DNA from: Porphyrobacter sp. AAP82
GTDB lineage: Bacteria > Pseudomonadota > Alphaproteobacteria > Sphingomonadales > Sphingomonadaceae
Direction of reading: 5' to 3'
Length of the DNA: 64,000 bases
NCBI RefSeq assembly: GCF_000331285.1
Contig: NZ_ANFX01000005.1
Coordinates: 1-64,000, forward strand
The first letter of the stretch is position 1. Each line of letters begins with the position of its first letter. This document shows positions 7,671 to 16,643 of this stretch, one piece after another. Under the pieces are notes generated by a model. The model was not told the origin of the DNA and did not search any database. It saw only the letters and a list, made by a program, of their open reading frames with translations. Both the position numbers and the translations under genes were made by a program.

Positions 7671-8649
7671 CCGCCACTTCCAGCACGATCTTGCCGATAT
7701 GCTCGCGCGCTTCCATCCGCGCGTGGGCGGCGGCGGCTTCGGCGAGGGGGAAGCTCATGTCCATCACCGGCGCGATCTCGCCTTCGGCGAAGAGCGGCCA
7801 GGCGTTCTCGGCGATCTCGTCGGCGAGCGCGGCCTTGAAGGCGTCAGAGCGCGGGCGCAGGGTCGATCCGGTCAGCGTCAGGCGGCGCATCATCACCTGC
7901 GCCATGTTGATCTCGGCCCGCGCGCCGCCCAGCACGGCGATGGTGACGTGGCGGCCATCCTCGGCGAGGCATTTGAGGTTTTTCGCGACATAATCGCCCG
8001 AGACCATGTCGAGCACGATGTCGACGCCCTTGCCCCCGGTGTGCGCCATCACCGCTTCGGCATAGTCCTGCTGGCGGTAGTTGATGGCAAGATCGGCGCC
8101 GATGCGGGTGGCGGCGGCGCATTTGGCATCGTCGCCGCAAGTGACGATGACCTGCATGTCGAACGCCTTGGCGAGGCTGATCGCCATCGTGCCGATGCCC
8201 GAGGTGCCGCCGTGGACCAGCACGGTCTCCCCGTCGCGCGCAAGGCCGCGTTCGAACAGGTTGTGCCACACGGTGAACAGCGTTTCGGGAACCGCCGCCG
8301 CCTCGGCGAGCAGCATGCCGTCCGGCACCAGCAGGCAGTGCTGCCAGTGCGCCGCGCAATATTCGGCATAGCCCCCGCCCGGGGTGAGCGCGGCGACACG
8401 CTGCCCGATCATCTCGCGCGGGACCTCGGAGCCGACCGCGACGATCTCGCCCGAGACTTCGAGCCCGAGTAGCGGCGAGGCGCCCGGCGGCGGGGGGTAG
8501 AGCCCGGCGCGCTGGAGGCAATCGGGGCGGTTGACCCCGGCATAGGCGACCCGGATCAGCACATCATCGGGCCGCAGGCGCGGGACCGGCGCGGTCTGGA
8601 TGCGCAGCACCTCGGGCCCGCCCGGCGCGTCAAAGCCAATCGATCGCAT
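7663..8649 (-). CDS. NAD(P)H-quinone oxidoreductase (zinc-independent MDR, PIG3-like)
   Basis: A 328-residue medium-chain dehydrogenase/reductase lacking the zinc-binding cysteines. It has a GroES-like N-terminal half (VAYAGVNRPDCLQR, LGLEVSGEIVAVG) and an NADPH-binding Rossmann half (VLVHGGTSGIGTMAISLAKA). The family reduces quinones or enones with NADPH. The ATG at 8649 is preferred because GGAAA lies upstream and homologues begin near the APGGPEVL segment; an in-frame ATG at 8685 is possible. It overlaps the following GST gene by eight bases. The DUF1192 gene is divergent. Confidence 0.88.
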   Translation of the reverse strand: MRSIGFDAPGGPEVLRIQTAPVPRLRPDDVLIRVAYAGVNRPDCLQRAGLYPPPPGASPLLGLEVSGEIVAVGSEVPREMIGQRVAALTPGGGYAEYCAAHWQHCLLVPDGMLLAEAAAVPETLFTVWHNLFERGLARDGETVLVHGGTSGIGTMAISLAKAFDMQVIVTCGDDAKCAAATRIGADLAINYRQQDYAEAVMAHTGGKGVDIVLDMVSGDYVAKNLKCLAEDGRHVTIAVLGGARAEINMAQVMMRRLTLTGSTLRPRSDAFKAALADEIAENAWPLFAEGEIAPVMDMSFPLAEAAAAHARMEAREHIGKIVLEVAGG

Positions 8650-8783
8650 GGTTTCCGGAAGGCCCGATCCCTCGCTAACCCCCATTTTGTCGTCCCCGAA
8701 GTGGCGTATTAACCAATGTAGCTTCGGCGAATAACCGTCTCGCCGATTGACAGCAAGCCGCTTGGGGCGGATGCTGCACGGCA

Positions 8784-8987
8784 ATGGAAGAACCCGATCG
8801 CCCAAGGCCTGTCGGAGATGCCGCCTCGAGGCTCGCGTCCGAGGACCTCGGCCCCTACTCGCAGGCCGAGCTGGACGAGCGGATCGCGGTGTTGGAGGCG
8901 GAAATCGCGCGGGTTTCAGCCCACCGGGCCAAGGCCGCCGCGCACCGCGCCGCCGCCGACGCGCTGTTCGGGAAGGGGGGTGGATGA
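8784..8987 (+). CDS. DUF1192 small protein
   Basis: A 67-residue protein with the DUF1192 signature: an acidic and proline-containing head (EEPDRPRPVGDAA) followed by a helical segment LDERIAVLEAEIARVSAHRAKAAAHRAAAD split across about residues 30-58. Function is unknown. The family is widespread in alphaproteobacteria as a short coiled-coil protein. It is transcribed toward clpA, 128 bases upstream of it. Confidence 0.8.
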   Translation: MEEPDRPRPVGDAASRLASEDLGPYSQAELDERIAVLEAEIARVSAHRAKAAAHRAAADALFGKGGG

Positions 8988-9115
8988 TCCCCCTTCGCAT
9001 TTCCCTCGTAACTCGCCTTAGGGATTCGCAATTCCCTCTCCCCCACCCATATTGCGCTCGACCGGCTCTCTCCGCCCCCTCGCCACGGGCATCCACCCGC
9101 TGAAAGGCCTCTCCC

Positions 9116-11476
9116 ATGCCCAGCTTCGCCCAGAACCTCGAACGCACGCTGCACAACGCGCTCGGCAACGCGTCCGAACGGCGGCACGAATATGCCACGC
9201 TCGAACACCTGCTGCTGGCGCTGATCGACGATGAGGACGCGGCCGCCGTGATGGCCGCCTGCGGGGTCGACTTTGCCGAACTGGGCGAGGTCGTGAAGCA
9301 GTATCTCGACCAGGAATACCAGAGCCTCAAGACCGAGGACGGCGCCGATCCGCAGCCCACCGCCGGGTTCCAGCGGGTGATCCAGCGCGCGATCCTGCAT
9401 GTCCAGTCCTCGGGCAAGGACACCGTCACCGGCGCCAACGTGCTGGTCGCGCTGTTTTCCGAGCGCGATTCCTACGCGGTCTACTTCCTCCAGCAGCAGG
9501 ACATGAGCCGCCTGGATGCGGTCAGCTACATCAGCCACGGCATCGGCAAGGGCGGCCGGCAGATCGAAAGCAAGACCCCGCAGGGCACCGACAAGGCCGA
9601 AGAAGCCGCGCAGACCAAGCAGGAAGGCGGCAACAAGAAGGAAACCGCGCTCGACCAGTTCACCGTCAATCTCAACGCCAAGGCGGAAAGTGGCAAGATC
9701 GATCCGCTGATCGGGCGCGGGCCCGAGGTTGACCGGACGATCCAGATCCTGTGCCGCCGCTCGAAGAACAACCCGCTCTACGTGGGCGATCCCGGCGTCG
9801 GCAAGACCGCGATCGCCGAGGGTCTCGCGCGCAAGATCGTCGAGGGCGACGTGCCCGAAGTGCTCGCCGAGGCGGTGATCTACTCGCTCGACATGGGCGC
9901 GCTGCTCGCCGGCACGCGCTACCGCGGCGACTTCGAGGAGCGGCTGAAGCAGGTCGTCTCCGAGCTCGAGGGCATGCCCCATGCGGCGCTGTTCATCGAC
10001 GAGATCCACACCGTGATCGGCGCGGGCGCGACCAGCGGGGGGGCGATGGACGCCTCGAACCTGTTGAAGCCTGCCCTGTCGTCGGGCGCGATCCGCTGCA
10101 TCGGCTCGACCACCTACAAGGAGTTCCGCAACCACTTCGAAAAGGACCGCGCCCTGCTGCGCCGGTTCCAGAAGATCGACGTGAACGAACCCACGATCGA
10201 AGACACGATCAAGATCCTGAAGGGCCTCAGGACCGCCTTCGAGGATCACCACAAGGTCAAGTACACCCCCGACGCGATCAAGACCGCGGTCGAGCTGTCG
10301 GCGCGCTACATCAATGACCGCAAGCTCCCCGACAAGGCGATCGACGTGATCGACGAGGTCGGCGCGATGCAGATGCTGGTGCCGCCCAGCCGCCGCAAGA
10401 AGACCATCACCGCGCGCGAGATCGAACAGGTGATCGCGACGATGGCGCGCATCCCCCCCAAGTCGGTGAGCAAGGACGACAAGAAGGCGCTCGAGAACCT
10501 CGAACGCGATCTGAAGCACGTGGTGTTCGGGCAGGACGATGCGATCGTGCGCCTCGCCACCGCCATGAAGCTCAGCCGTGCAGGGCTTCGCGATCCCGAC
10601 AAGCCGATCGGGAGCTTCCTGTTCTCCGGCCCCACCGGCGTCGGCAAGACCGAAGTCGCGCGCCAGCTCGCCACCATCATGGGGATCGAGCTGAAGCGCT
10701 TCGACATGTCGGAATATATGGAGCGCCACTCGGTCTCCCGCCTGATCGGCGCGCCTCCGGGCTATGTCGGCTATGACCAGGGCGGCCTCCTCACCGACGC
10801 GGTCGACCAGAACCCGCATTGCGTGCTGCTGCTGGACGAGATCGAGAAGGCCCACCCGGACCTCTACAACATCCTCTTGCAGGTGATGGATAACGGCCGC
10901 CTCACCGATCACCACGGCAAGACGGTCGATTTCCGCAATGTGGTCCTGATCATGACCACCAATGCGGGCGCGGCCGATATGGCGCGGCAGGGCATCGGCT
11001 TTGGCGACGTATCGAAGGAAGATGCGGGCGACGAGGCGGTGAAGAAGATGTTCACCCCCGAATTCCGCAACCGCCTCGATGCGATCGTGCCCTTCGCCTA
11101 TCTCGGCAAGAGCATCGTTGCGCGCGTGGTCGACAAGTTCATCCTCCAGCTCGAATTGCAGCTGGCCGAACAGAACGTCCACATCCAGTTCGACAGCGAC
11201 GCCCGCGCGTGGCTCGCCGACAGGGGCTATGACAAGCTCTACGGCGCCCGCCCGATGGCCCGCCTGATCCAGGAAAAGATCAAGCAGCCGCTCGCCGAGG
11301 AACTGCTGTTCGGCAAGCTCTCCGAAGGCGGCGAGGTCCATGTCAGCATCAAGGACGGCAAGCCCGCCTTCGAGATGACCCCGGCCCCGCCCAAGGTGAA
11401 GCCGGCCAAGAAGGTCTCGGTCAAGAAGAAGGGCGCTGCGGCCAAGAAGCCCGAGACCGAGACTGACGAAGGCTGA
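9116..11476 (+). CDS. clpA: ATP-dependent Clp protease ATP-binding subunit ClpA
   Basis: A 786-residue class I Clp ATPase. It has two Clp-N repeats (about 1-145), AAA module D1 with Walker A GDPGVGKTA and Walker B LFIDEIH, and module D2 with GPTGVGKTE and LLLDEIEKAH. An IGF loop (RQGIGFGD) lies where ClpA docks on ClpP. It lacks the long middle domain of ClpB. ClpA unfolds substrates and feeds them to ClpP in the cytoplasm. The Lys/Pro-rich tail (KVKPAKKVSVKKKGAAAKK) is unusual beyond D2. The adaptor gene clpS, often next to clpA, is not in this window. Confidence 0.97.
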   Translation: MPSFAQNLERTLHNALGNASERRHEYATLEHLLLALIDDEDAAAVMAACGVDFAELGEVVKQYLDQEYQSLKTEDGADPQPTAGFQRVIQRAILHVQSSGKDTVTGANVLVALFSERDSYAVYFLQQQDMSRLDAVSYISHGIGKGGRQIESKTPQGTDKAEEAAQTKQEGGNKKETALDQFTVNLNAKAESGKIDPLIGRGPEVDRTIQILCRRSKNNPLYVGDPGVGKTAIAEGLARKIVEGDVPEVLAEAVIYSLDMGALLAGTRYRGDFEERLKQVVSELEGMPHAALFIDEIHTVIGAGATSGGAMDASNLLKPALSSGAIRCIGSTTYKEFRNHFEKDRALLRRFQKIDVNEPTIEDTIKILKGLRTAFEDHHKVKYTPDAIKTAVELSARYINDRKLPDKAIDVIDEVGAMQMLVPPSRRKKTITAREIEQVIATMARIPPKSVSKDDKKALENLERDLKHVVFGQDDAIVRLATAMKLSRAGLRDPDKPIGSFLFSGPTGVGKTEVARQLATIMGIELKRFDMSEYMERHSVSRLIGAPPGYVGYDQGGLLTDAVDQNPHCVLLLDEIEKAHPDLYNILLQVMDNGRLTDHHGKTVDFRNVVLIMTTNAGAADMARQGIGFGDVSKEDAGDEAVKKMFTPEFRNRLDAIVPFAYLGKSIVARVVDKFILQLELQLAEQNVHIQFDSDARAWLADRGYDKLYGARPMARLIQEKIKQPLAEELLFGKLSEGGEVHVSIKDGKPAFEMTPAPPKVKPAKKVSVKKKGAAAKKPETETDEG

Positions 11477-11988
11477 TGCGCTCCGGACTGACGTTACTGG
11501 CGGCGGCGGGGGTGCTTGTGGGCACCGCCGCCGCTCCCGCATTCGCCCAGCCCGCCGAGCTCGCGCCCGAAGGCATGGCCGCACACCTTGCCGAGGTCGG
11601 CAGCTGGCGCTTCGCCACCCGCGAGCGCGACAGCAAGGGCCAGCCGGTCTGCTCGGAAGTGTGGCGCTTCAACGCCGACGGCACCGCGCTGGTCGAAAGC
11701 GGGGCGGAGCGCGTCACCAAAAGCTGGCGCACGGCCGAGGACGATGGCGAGCGCTGGCTCTACACCACCTCGCTCGCCACCAACGGCGCGCCCGATTGCA
11801 CCGGGGGCACGAGCGATCCGGCGCGCTACCCGCGCGCGGAATCGGGCTTCGTGCTGATGTTCTTCAACAGCGGCATCGCGCTCACCTGCGCCCCGCCCGA
11901 GGTGGTGCAGGGCCCCGACGGCAAGCCGGTCAAGTTCGTCAGCGACGAAAGCTGCTGGGGCACGCTCGCGCCGCTGCCCAACGGCTGA
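11476..11988 (+). CDS. Secreted protein of unknown function
   Basis: A 170-residue protein with a clear signal peptide (about 1-23, cleavage after AFA). The mature part has three or four cysteines (QPVCSEVW, APDCTGG, ALTCAPPE, ESCWGT) that could form periplasmic disulfides, and a beta-rich composition. I do not recognise the family. Its ATG shares a base with the clpA stop (TGATG), so it is probably translated by re-initiation from the clpA transcript. That coupling does not show a Clp-related function, since the product is exported. Confidence 0.75.
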   Translation: MRSGLTLLAAAGVLVGTAAAPAFAQPAELAPEGMAAHLAEVGSWRFATRERDSKGQPVCSEVWRFNADGTALVESGAERVTKSWRTAEDDGERWLYTTSLATNGAPDCTGGTSDPARYPRAESGFVLMFFNSGIALTCAPPEVVQGPDGKPVKFVSDESCWGTLAPLPNG

Positions 11989-11997
11989 GCCACTTGC

Positions 11998-12082
11998 CCA
12001 CCCCCAACCCCTCCCGCAAGCGGGAGGGGGACTGGTTGGCGCTGATACTCCCCTCCCGCTTGCGGGAGGGGCCGGGGGTGGG
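11998..12082. repeat. BIME-like composite of two inverted palindromes, copy A
   Basis: CCCTCCCGCAAGCGGGAGGG and CCCTCCCGCTTGCGGGAGGG lie in opposite orientation around a short spacer containing GCGCTGATAC. The outer edges CCCACCCCC and GGGGGTGGG are also complementary, so the whole unit is one large inverted repeat. It fills most of the gap between the secreted protein gene and the exonuclease gene. Near-identical copies occur at 28816 and, decayed, at 30129. Confidence 0.8.
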
Positions 12083-12124
12083 AATGTCTCGGAACTCAAA
12101 TCACCCCATTCCCGTATCCCTCCC

Positions 12125-13135
12125 ATGACCGCCCCGCCCTTCTCCTGGATCCGGCCCGAGCCGTGGGGCATCCACATCGTCCCCGCCGACGCCTGGGTCG
12201 ATCCCTCGCGGCCCGTGCCCCGCGCGCTGGTCACCCATGGCCACGCGGACCACGCCCGCGGCGGGCACGGCATCACCATCGCCACCCCCGCGACGCTCGC
12301 GATCATGGAATTGCGCTACCAGACCCGCGAAGGGGCCTCGCCGGCCGAATATGGCGAGAGCCTCGACATCGGCGGCGGCGTGACGGCGACCTGGCTGCCT
12401 GCAGGCCACGTGCTCGGCTCTGCGCAGATCCTGCTCGAGCACGCGGGCGAGCGCGTCATCATCACCGGCGACTACAAGCGCGCCCCCGATCCGACCTGCG
12501 AAGCCTTCGCCGTCACCCCCTGCGACATCTTCATCACCGAGGCGACCTTCGGCCTGCCCCTGTTCACCCATCCCCCCATCGGCGAGGAGATCGCCAAGCT
12601 GCTCGACGCGCGTGTCGAAAATCCCGATTCCTGCATCCTCGTCGGCGCCTATGCGCTGGGCAAGGCGCAGCGGGTGATCGCGGAACTGCGGGCGGCGGGG
12701 CACACCGAGACGATCTGGCTCCACGGCGCGATGGAGGCGATGTGCCGGCTGTATGAAGAACACGGCGTCGTGCTGGGCGATCTGCGTCTGGTCAGCGATG
12801 CGCCATCGAAAGACGCGATGCGCGGGCAGATCGTGGTCGCCCCGCCCTCGGCGCTCAATGACCGCTGGAGCCGCCGCCTGCCCGAACCCGTCACCGCGAT
12901 GGCGTCAGGCTGGATGCGCGTCCGCCAGCGCGCCCGCCAACGCGGGGTCGAACTGCCGCTGGTCATCTCCGACCATGCCGACTGGGGCGAACTGACCCGC
13001 ACCATCGGCGAGGTCAACCCGGCCGAGACCTGGATCACCCATGGCCGCGAGGAAGCGCTGCTGCGCTGGTGCGAGCTGAACCAGCGCCGCGCCCGCGCGC
13101 TGGCGCTGGTGGGATACGAGGACGAGGATGATTGA
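12125..13135 (+). CDS. Ligase-associated DNA exonuclease (metallo-beta-lactamase fold)
   Basis: A 336-residue MBL/beta-CASP-type nuclease with the zinc motif THGHADHARGG (about 38-48), further ligands in AGHVLGSAQ and GDYKR, and late histidines in SDHADW and THGREEA. The family is the exonuclease of a bacterial repair set with an ATP-dependent ligase, an Lhr-type helicase and a metallophosphoesterase. It is thought to trim DNA ends in the cytoplasm before ligation. The matching ligase lies 0.56 kb downstream on the same strand, separated by an opposite-strand secreted protein gene. The helicase and phosphoesterase are not in the window. Confidence 0.9.
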   Translation: MTAPPFSWIRPEPWGIHIVPADAWVDPSRPVPRALVTHGHADHARGGHGITIATPATLAIMELRYQTREGASPAEYGESLDIGGGVTATWLPAGHVLGSAQILLEHAGERVIITGDYKRAPDPTCEAFAVTPCDIFITEATFGLPLFTHPPIGEEIAKLLDARVENPDSCILVGAYALGKAQRVIAELRAAGHTETIWLHGAMEAMCRLYEEHGVVLGDLRLVSDAPSKDAMRGQIVVAPPSALNDRWSRRLPEPVTAMASGWMRVRQRARQRGVELPLVISDHADWGELTRTIGEVNPAETWITHGREEALLRWCELNQRRARALALVGYEDEDD

Positions 13136-13148
13136 GGGGGTGGGCAAA

Positions 13149-13262
13149 TCCTCCCCCACCGGGGGAGGGAGACCGCGACCCGCAAGGTCGGGGTGGAGGG
13201 GCGAACGCCGCTCGCCCCTCCACCATGCTGCGCATGCTCCCCCTCCCCGTTCCGGGGAGGAT
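13149..13262. repeat. Cluster of GC-rich hairpins between convergent genes
   Basis: Three inverted repeats lie in tandem: CCTCCCCC/GGGGGAGG near 13149-13168, a perfect 13-base-pair stem at 13192-13204 with 13212-13224 (seven-base loop), and CCTCCCC/GGGGAGG near 13251-13262. None has a T-run. They sit between the exonuclease stop and the end of the opposite-strand secreted protein gene, where a two-way transcription block would make sense. Confidence 0.6.
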
Positions 13263-13265
13263 GAC

Positions 13266-13583
13266 TTACTTGATCGCGGCCAGATCGGCGGCGATCTTGG
13301 TCAGCATCTCGTCGGTGATGAGGCCCTGCGAGAAGGGGGCGAGCGCCTTGAGGCTGAGCGCCTTGAACTGGTCATAGGCCGGGTGCTGGGTGATGTCCTG
13401 CCCGCCGAAATTCGCGGTCACCACCGCCTTGGCGCGCTCGTCGGCCATCAGGGATTCGATCGGGATGTCGATGGTGAAGGCCGGGGCCGGCGCGGGGGTC
13501 GCGGTGTCTTGCGCCAGCACGGCGGCAGGGGCGGTCACGGCGGCAAGAGCAAGGCCGAGGGCGGCGAGAGGCGCAAACTTCAT
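13266..13583 (-). CDS. Small secreted protein of unknown function
   Basis: A 105-residue protein with a signal peptide (about 1-24, cleavage after VLA). It has a short Pro/Ala linker, then a compact helical region with the phrases IPIESLMADERAKAVV and ITQHPAYDQFKALSLKALAP. There are no cysteines in the mature part. I do not recognise a catalytic motif. It lies on the opposite strand between the two ligase-associated repair genes, which seems incidental given that it is exported. Confidence 0.75.
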   Translation of the reverse strand: MKFAPLAALGLALAAVTAPAAVLAQDTATPAPAPAFTIDIPIESLMADERAKAVVTANFGGQDITQHPAYDQFKALSLKALAPFSQGLITDEMLTKIAADLAAIK

Positions 13584-13693
13584 GAAGCGGTTTCCTTGAT
13601 GGCAAATGGGCTGACACGAATGTCAGCAACGCGCTCTAGCGGATTTATGTGGCCGCGCAATGAACGGGTGGGGCGTTCAGGGGGCGGGGCCTG

Positions 13694-15307
13694 ATGGAGG
13701 AATTCGCCGCCCTGCTCGATGCGCTGGTCTACACCACCAGCCGCAACCGCAAGCTGGCGCTGATCGCGGCCTATCTGCGGCAAGCCCCCGATCCCGACCG
13801 CGGCTGGGCGCTCGCCGCGCTGACCGACGGGCTCGATTTTCCGGCGGTGAAGTCCGCGACGATCCGGGGCCTGATGATGGAGCGGGTCGATCCGGTGCTG
13901 TGGGCGCTGAGCCGCGATTTCGTCGGCGATACGGCCGAGACCGCGAGCCTCTTGTGGCCGGAACCGCAGGACGCGCAGCCGCAGCCGCCGCTTTCGCTGG
14001 TCGCGGTGGTCGAGCGTCTCTCCGCCCTGACCCGCACCAGCGCCCCGCGCGAGTTGCCCGCGCTGTTCGACCGGCTCGACGCGCGGGGCCGCTATGCGCT
14101 GATCAAGCTCGCCACCGGAGGGATGCGCGTGGGCGTGTCGGCCCGCCTCGCCAAGACCGCTTTCGCGCAGGCCTTCGGGGTCGCGGTCGAGGAGGTCGAG
14201 GAATATTGGCACGCGCTCGCCCCGCCCTATGCCGAGCTCTTCGCCTGGGCGGCAGGCGGCGGCCCTGCCCCCGACCTTGCCCATACCCCGCGCTTCCGCC
14301 CCTTCATGCTCGCCCACCCGCTCGAGGACGGAGTGGTCGATCTGGCGGATTACGCCGCCGAGTGGAAGTGGGACGGGATCCGGGTGCAATTGGTCAGGGC
14401 CACCAATCACGAAGGGCGCGGGGAGACGCGGGTCTATTCGCGCTCGGGCGACGATATCTCGGCGACCTTCCCCGAACTGCTCGATGTTTTGCCGATGGAT
14501 GCCGTGCTCGATGGCGAATTGCTGGTGCGCGGCAGCGCGCAGGGGGGCGAGGCGGGCGGCGCGGCCAGCTTCAACGCGCTCCAGCAGCGGCTCGGGAGGA
14601 AGACCGTCTCCAAGGCGATGCTGCGCGATTATCCCGCCTTCGTGCGGCTCTATGACGTGCTGCTGCTGGAAGGCGAGGACTGGCGCGAGGCCCCGTGGAA
14701 GTCGCGCCGCGCAACTCTCGAAGCCGTGATGCCGCTCCTGCCGGCCAGCCATTTCGACCTGTCGCAACTGGTCGAGGCCGAGAATTTCGAAGCCCTCGCC
14801 CGCATCCGCGATAGCGCGCGCGACGAGGCGATCGAGGGCCTGATGCTCAAGCACCGCGACAGCCCCTACATCGCGGGCCGCAAGGTCGCGCTGTGGTACA
14901 AGTGGAAGCGCGATCCGCTGCTGGTCGATTGCGTGGTGATGTATGCCCAGCGCGGGAGCGGCAAGCGCTCGAGCTTCTACAGCGATTACACCTTCGGCTG
15001 CTGGGACGGCGATCCCGATGCCGGGGCCGAGCTGCTCCCCGTCGGCAAGGCCTATTCGGGCTTCACCGACGAGGAGCTGAAGAAGCTCGACCGTTTCGTG
15101 CGGCAGAACACGCTGAACAAGTTCGGCCCGGTGCGCGAAGTGGCGCGCAGCCTCGTGTTCGAGGTCGCCTTCGATTCGGTCCACGCCTCGAAGCGCCACA
15201 AGTCCGGTCTTGCGATGCGCTTCCCCCGCATCCACCGCATCCGCTGGGACAAGCCCGCGCACGAGGCGGACCGGATCGCGAGTCTTCGTGCGCTCATCAA
15301 GGATTAG
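13694..15307 (+). CDS. ATP-dependent DNA ligase (ligase-associated repair type)
   Basis: A 537-residue ATP-dependent ligase. The alpha-helical DNA-binding domain spans about 1-200. The adenylation domain carries the nucleotidyl lysine motif KWDG (Lys225), then VYSRSGDD, VLDGELLV and EGLMLKH. The OB-fold has ALWYKWKR near 396 and ends at about 535. This family (cisplatin-response type) seals nicks in repair and is separate from the NAD-dependent replicative LigA. The ATG at 13694 has a weak GGGGC ribosome site. The final codons ALIKD-stop are imperfectly repeated 113 bases downstream. Confidence 0.92.
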   Translation: MEEFAALLDALVYTTSRNRKLALIAAYLRQAPDPDRGWALAALTDGLDFPAVKSATIRGLMMERVDPVLWALSRDFVGDTAETASLLWPEPQDAQPQPPLSLVAVVERLSALTRTSAPRELPALFDRLDARGRYALIKLATGGMRVGVSARLAKTAFAQAFGVAVEEVEEYWHALAPPYAELFAWAAGGGPAPDLAHTPRFRPFMLAHPLEDGVVDLADYAAEWKWDGIRVQLVRATNHEGRGETRVYSRSGDDISATFPELLDVLPMDAVLDGELLVRGSAQGGEAGGAASFNALQQRLGRKTVSKAMLRDYPAFVRLYDVLLLEGEDWREAPWKSRRATLEAVMPLLPASHFDLSQLVEAENFEALARIRDSARDEAIEGLMLKHRDSPYIAGRKVALWYKWKRDPLLVDCVVMYAQRGSGKRSSFYSDYTFGCWDGDPDAGAELLPVGKAYSGFTDEELKKLDRFVRQNTLNKFGPVREVARSLVFEVAFDSVHASKRHKSGLAMRFPRIHRIRWDKPAHEADRIASLRALIKD

Positions 15308-15418
15308 CTGATCCTCGGCGCGGGTCTTCCGCCGGACTGTGTCCGGCTCCGGGTGCCTGCGGGCGGGCGGTCGCCCTTGCCGCCCCAGGGGCCGAAATGG
15401 GGGCGCTGATCAAGGATT
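15290..15418 (+). repeat. Direct repeat of the ligase 3' end flanking a hairpin insert
   Basis: GCGCTCATCAAGGATT (15290-15305, the last ligase codons) reappears as GCGCTGATCAAGGATT at 15403-15418 with one mismatch. The segment between them holds ATCCTC at 15311, a perfect seven-base-pair hairpin at 15331-15347 (GCCGGAC/GTCCGGC) and more GC-rich inverted sequence. ATCCTC followed by a hairpin matches, in reverse orientation, the bulged stem-loop family at 3863 and 55259, but less closely. Confidence 0.55.
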
Positions 15419-15472
15419 GACGCACGGCCCTGCGGCGCCCATCAAGTTGCAAATAGCAACGGAGAAATGCCC

Positions 15473-15991
15473 ATGTCCTATGCCACCGCCGCGCTTGCCA
15501 CCTATGCCAACATGCTCGGCACGCTCGATCACCTCGTCACCAAGGCGGAAGGCCACGCGAACGGCGAGGCGCTGCTGCAAGCCCGGCTCGCCGCGGATAT
15601 GTTCCCGCTCGAAACCCAGATCCGCTTCACGATCGATCAGGTGGTGACCGCGCTGAACCGGCTCGGCAATGCCGGGATCGCCGCCGACAACAGTGACATC
15701 ACCACCTTCGCCGAGACCCATGCGCGCATCGCCGCCGTGCGTGAGCTGGTGGCGAACACCGATCCCGCCACCTGGCCGGCGAGCGGCGATACGGTGGATT
15801 TCACCCTCCCCAACGGCATGGCCTTCGCGATGCAGGCGCACGAATATTGCCGCGACTGGACCACGCCGCAGTTCTACTTCCACCTGATGGCCGCCTATGC
15901 GATCCTGCGCGCCGAGGGCGTGCCGCTCGGCAAGATCGATTATGTCGGCTACATGATGCGCTACATGAAGCAGCCCGCGCCCGCCGCCTGA
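15473..15991 (+). CDS. DUF1993 domain protein
   Basis: A 172-residue protein of the DUF1993 family, related to the DinB-like four-helix bundle. Recognisable pieces are the N-terminal YANMLGTLDHLVTKAE, the mid-region LAADMFPLETQIRF and the C-terminal HEYCRDWTTPQFYFH with a late YVGYMMRY. Function is unknown. The ATG at 15473 is chosen over one at 15467 because GGAGA lies seven bases before it. It is followed after 16 bases by the DUF1275 gene. Confidence 0.85.
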   Translation: MSYATAALATYANMLGTLDHLVTKAEGHANGEALLQARLAADMFPLETQIRFTIDQVVTALNRLGNAGIAADNSDITTFAETHARIAAVRELVANTDPATWPASGDTVDFTLPNGMAFAMQAHEYCRDWTTPQFYFHLMAAYAILRAEGVPLGKIDYVGYMMRYMKQPAPAA

Positions 15992-16007
15992 GGAGACCGC
16001 CCCGACA

Positions 16008-16643
16008 ATGCACCGCTATGACCCCGCCCGCCAACGCCTCGCGCTCGGTCTTGCGGGGCTGGCGGGGCTGGTCGATGCGACGGGGTTCGTTGTGGCGGGG
16101 GGCTATTTCACCTCCTTCATGTCGGGCAACACCACGCGGATGGGGGTCGAACTGGCGCAATCCCCTGCGCTGGCGCTCGCCCCGCTGGAGCTGATCGCGG
16201 GGTTCCTGGCCGGCGTGACCGGGGGCGCGCTGGTCGGGCGGCGGGTGCGGGGGCGGCACAAGCGGGTGCTGCTCGGGTTGGTCGCGGTGCTGCTGACGGC
16301 GGGCGCAGGACTGCTGGCGGCGGGGCTTGCGGTGCCCTTCCTCGCTCTGGCCGCAATGGCGATGGGCCTCGCCAACAATGTCTTCGTGGGCGATGATGGC
16401 GAGGTGACCGTGGGCGTCACCTACATGACCGGGGCGCTGGTGCGCTTCGGGCAGGGGCTCGCGGCCAGACTGGCGGGCGAGCCGGCCGAATCCACCCGCG
16501 GCTATGGCCGCTTGTGGAGCGCGCTGGCGCTGGGCGCTGCGGCGGGCGGCGCGCTGTGTCTGGTCGCGCCGCTGTGGTCCGCCGCCCTGGCCGCTTTCGC
16601 TGCTCTGGCGCTGTGGGGCCTCGCCTTCGCGGTCGAAGGCTAG
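16008..16643 (+). CDS. YoaK/DUF1275 family inner-membrane protein
   Basis: A 211-residue protein with about six hydrophobic helices and the family signature near the N-terminus: GLVDATGFVVAGGYFTSFMSGNTTRM, split over about residues 20-45. The small loop GLANNVFVGDDGEVTVG near 120 is also typical. A transport role has been suggested for the family but not proven. Its TAG stop forms a CTAG palindrome whose other strand is the stop of the convergent DUF167 gene, so no intergenic base separates them. Confidence 0.88.
   Translation: MHRYDPARQRLALGLAGLAGLVDATGFVVAGGYFTSFMSGNTTRMGVELAQSPALALAPLELIAGFLAGVTGGALVGRRVRGRHKRVLLGLVAVLLTAGAGLLAAGLAVPFLALAAMAMGLANNVFVGDDGEVTVGVTYMTGALVRFGQGLAARLAGEPAESTRGYGRLWSALALGAAAGGALCLVAPLWSAALAAFAALALWGLAFAVEG

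Noticed and set aside
8855..11584. A 909-codon open frame on the minus strand, antisense to clpA
   Set aside because: It mirrors the clpA coding frame, has strongly biased Asp/Arg/Leu content typical of high-GC antisense shadow frames, and shows no recognisable domain. clpA itself is certain.
13580..15262. Minus-strand frame antisense to the ATP-dependent ligase
   Set aside because: The ligase has all adenylation motifs. The antisense frame is only open because of high GC.
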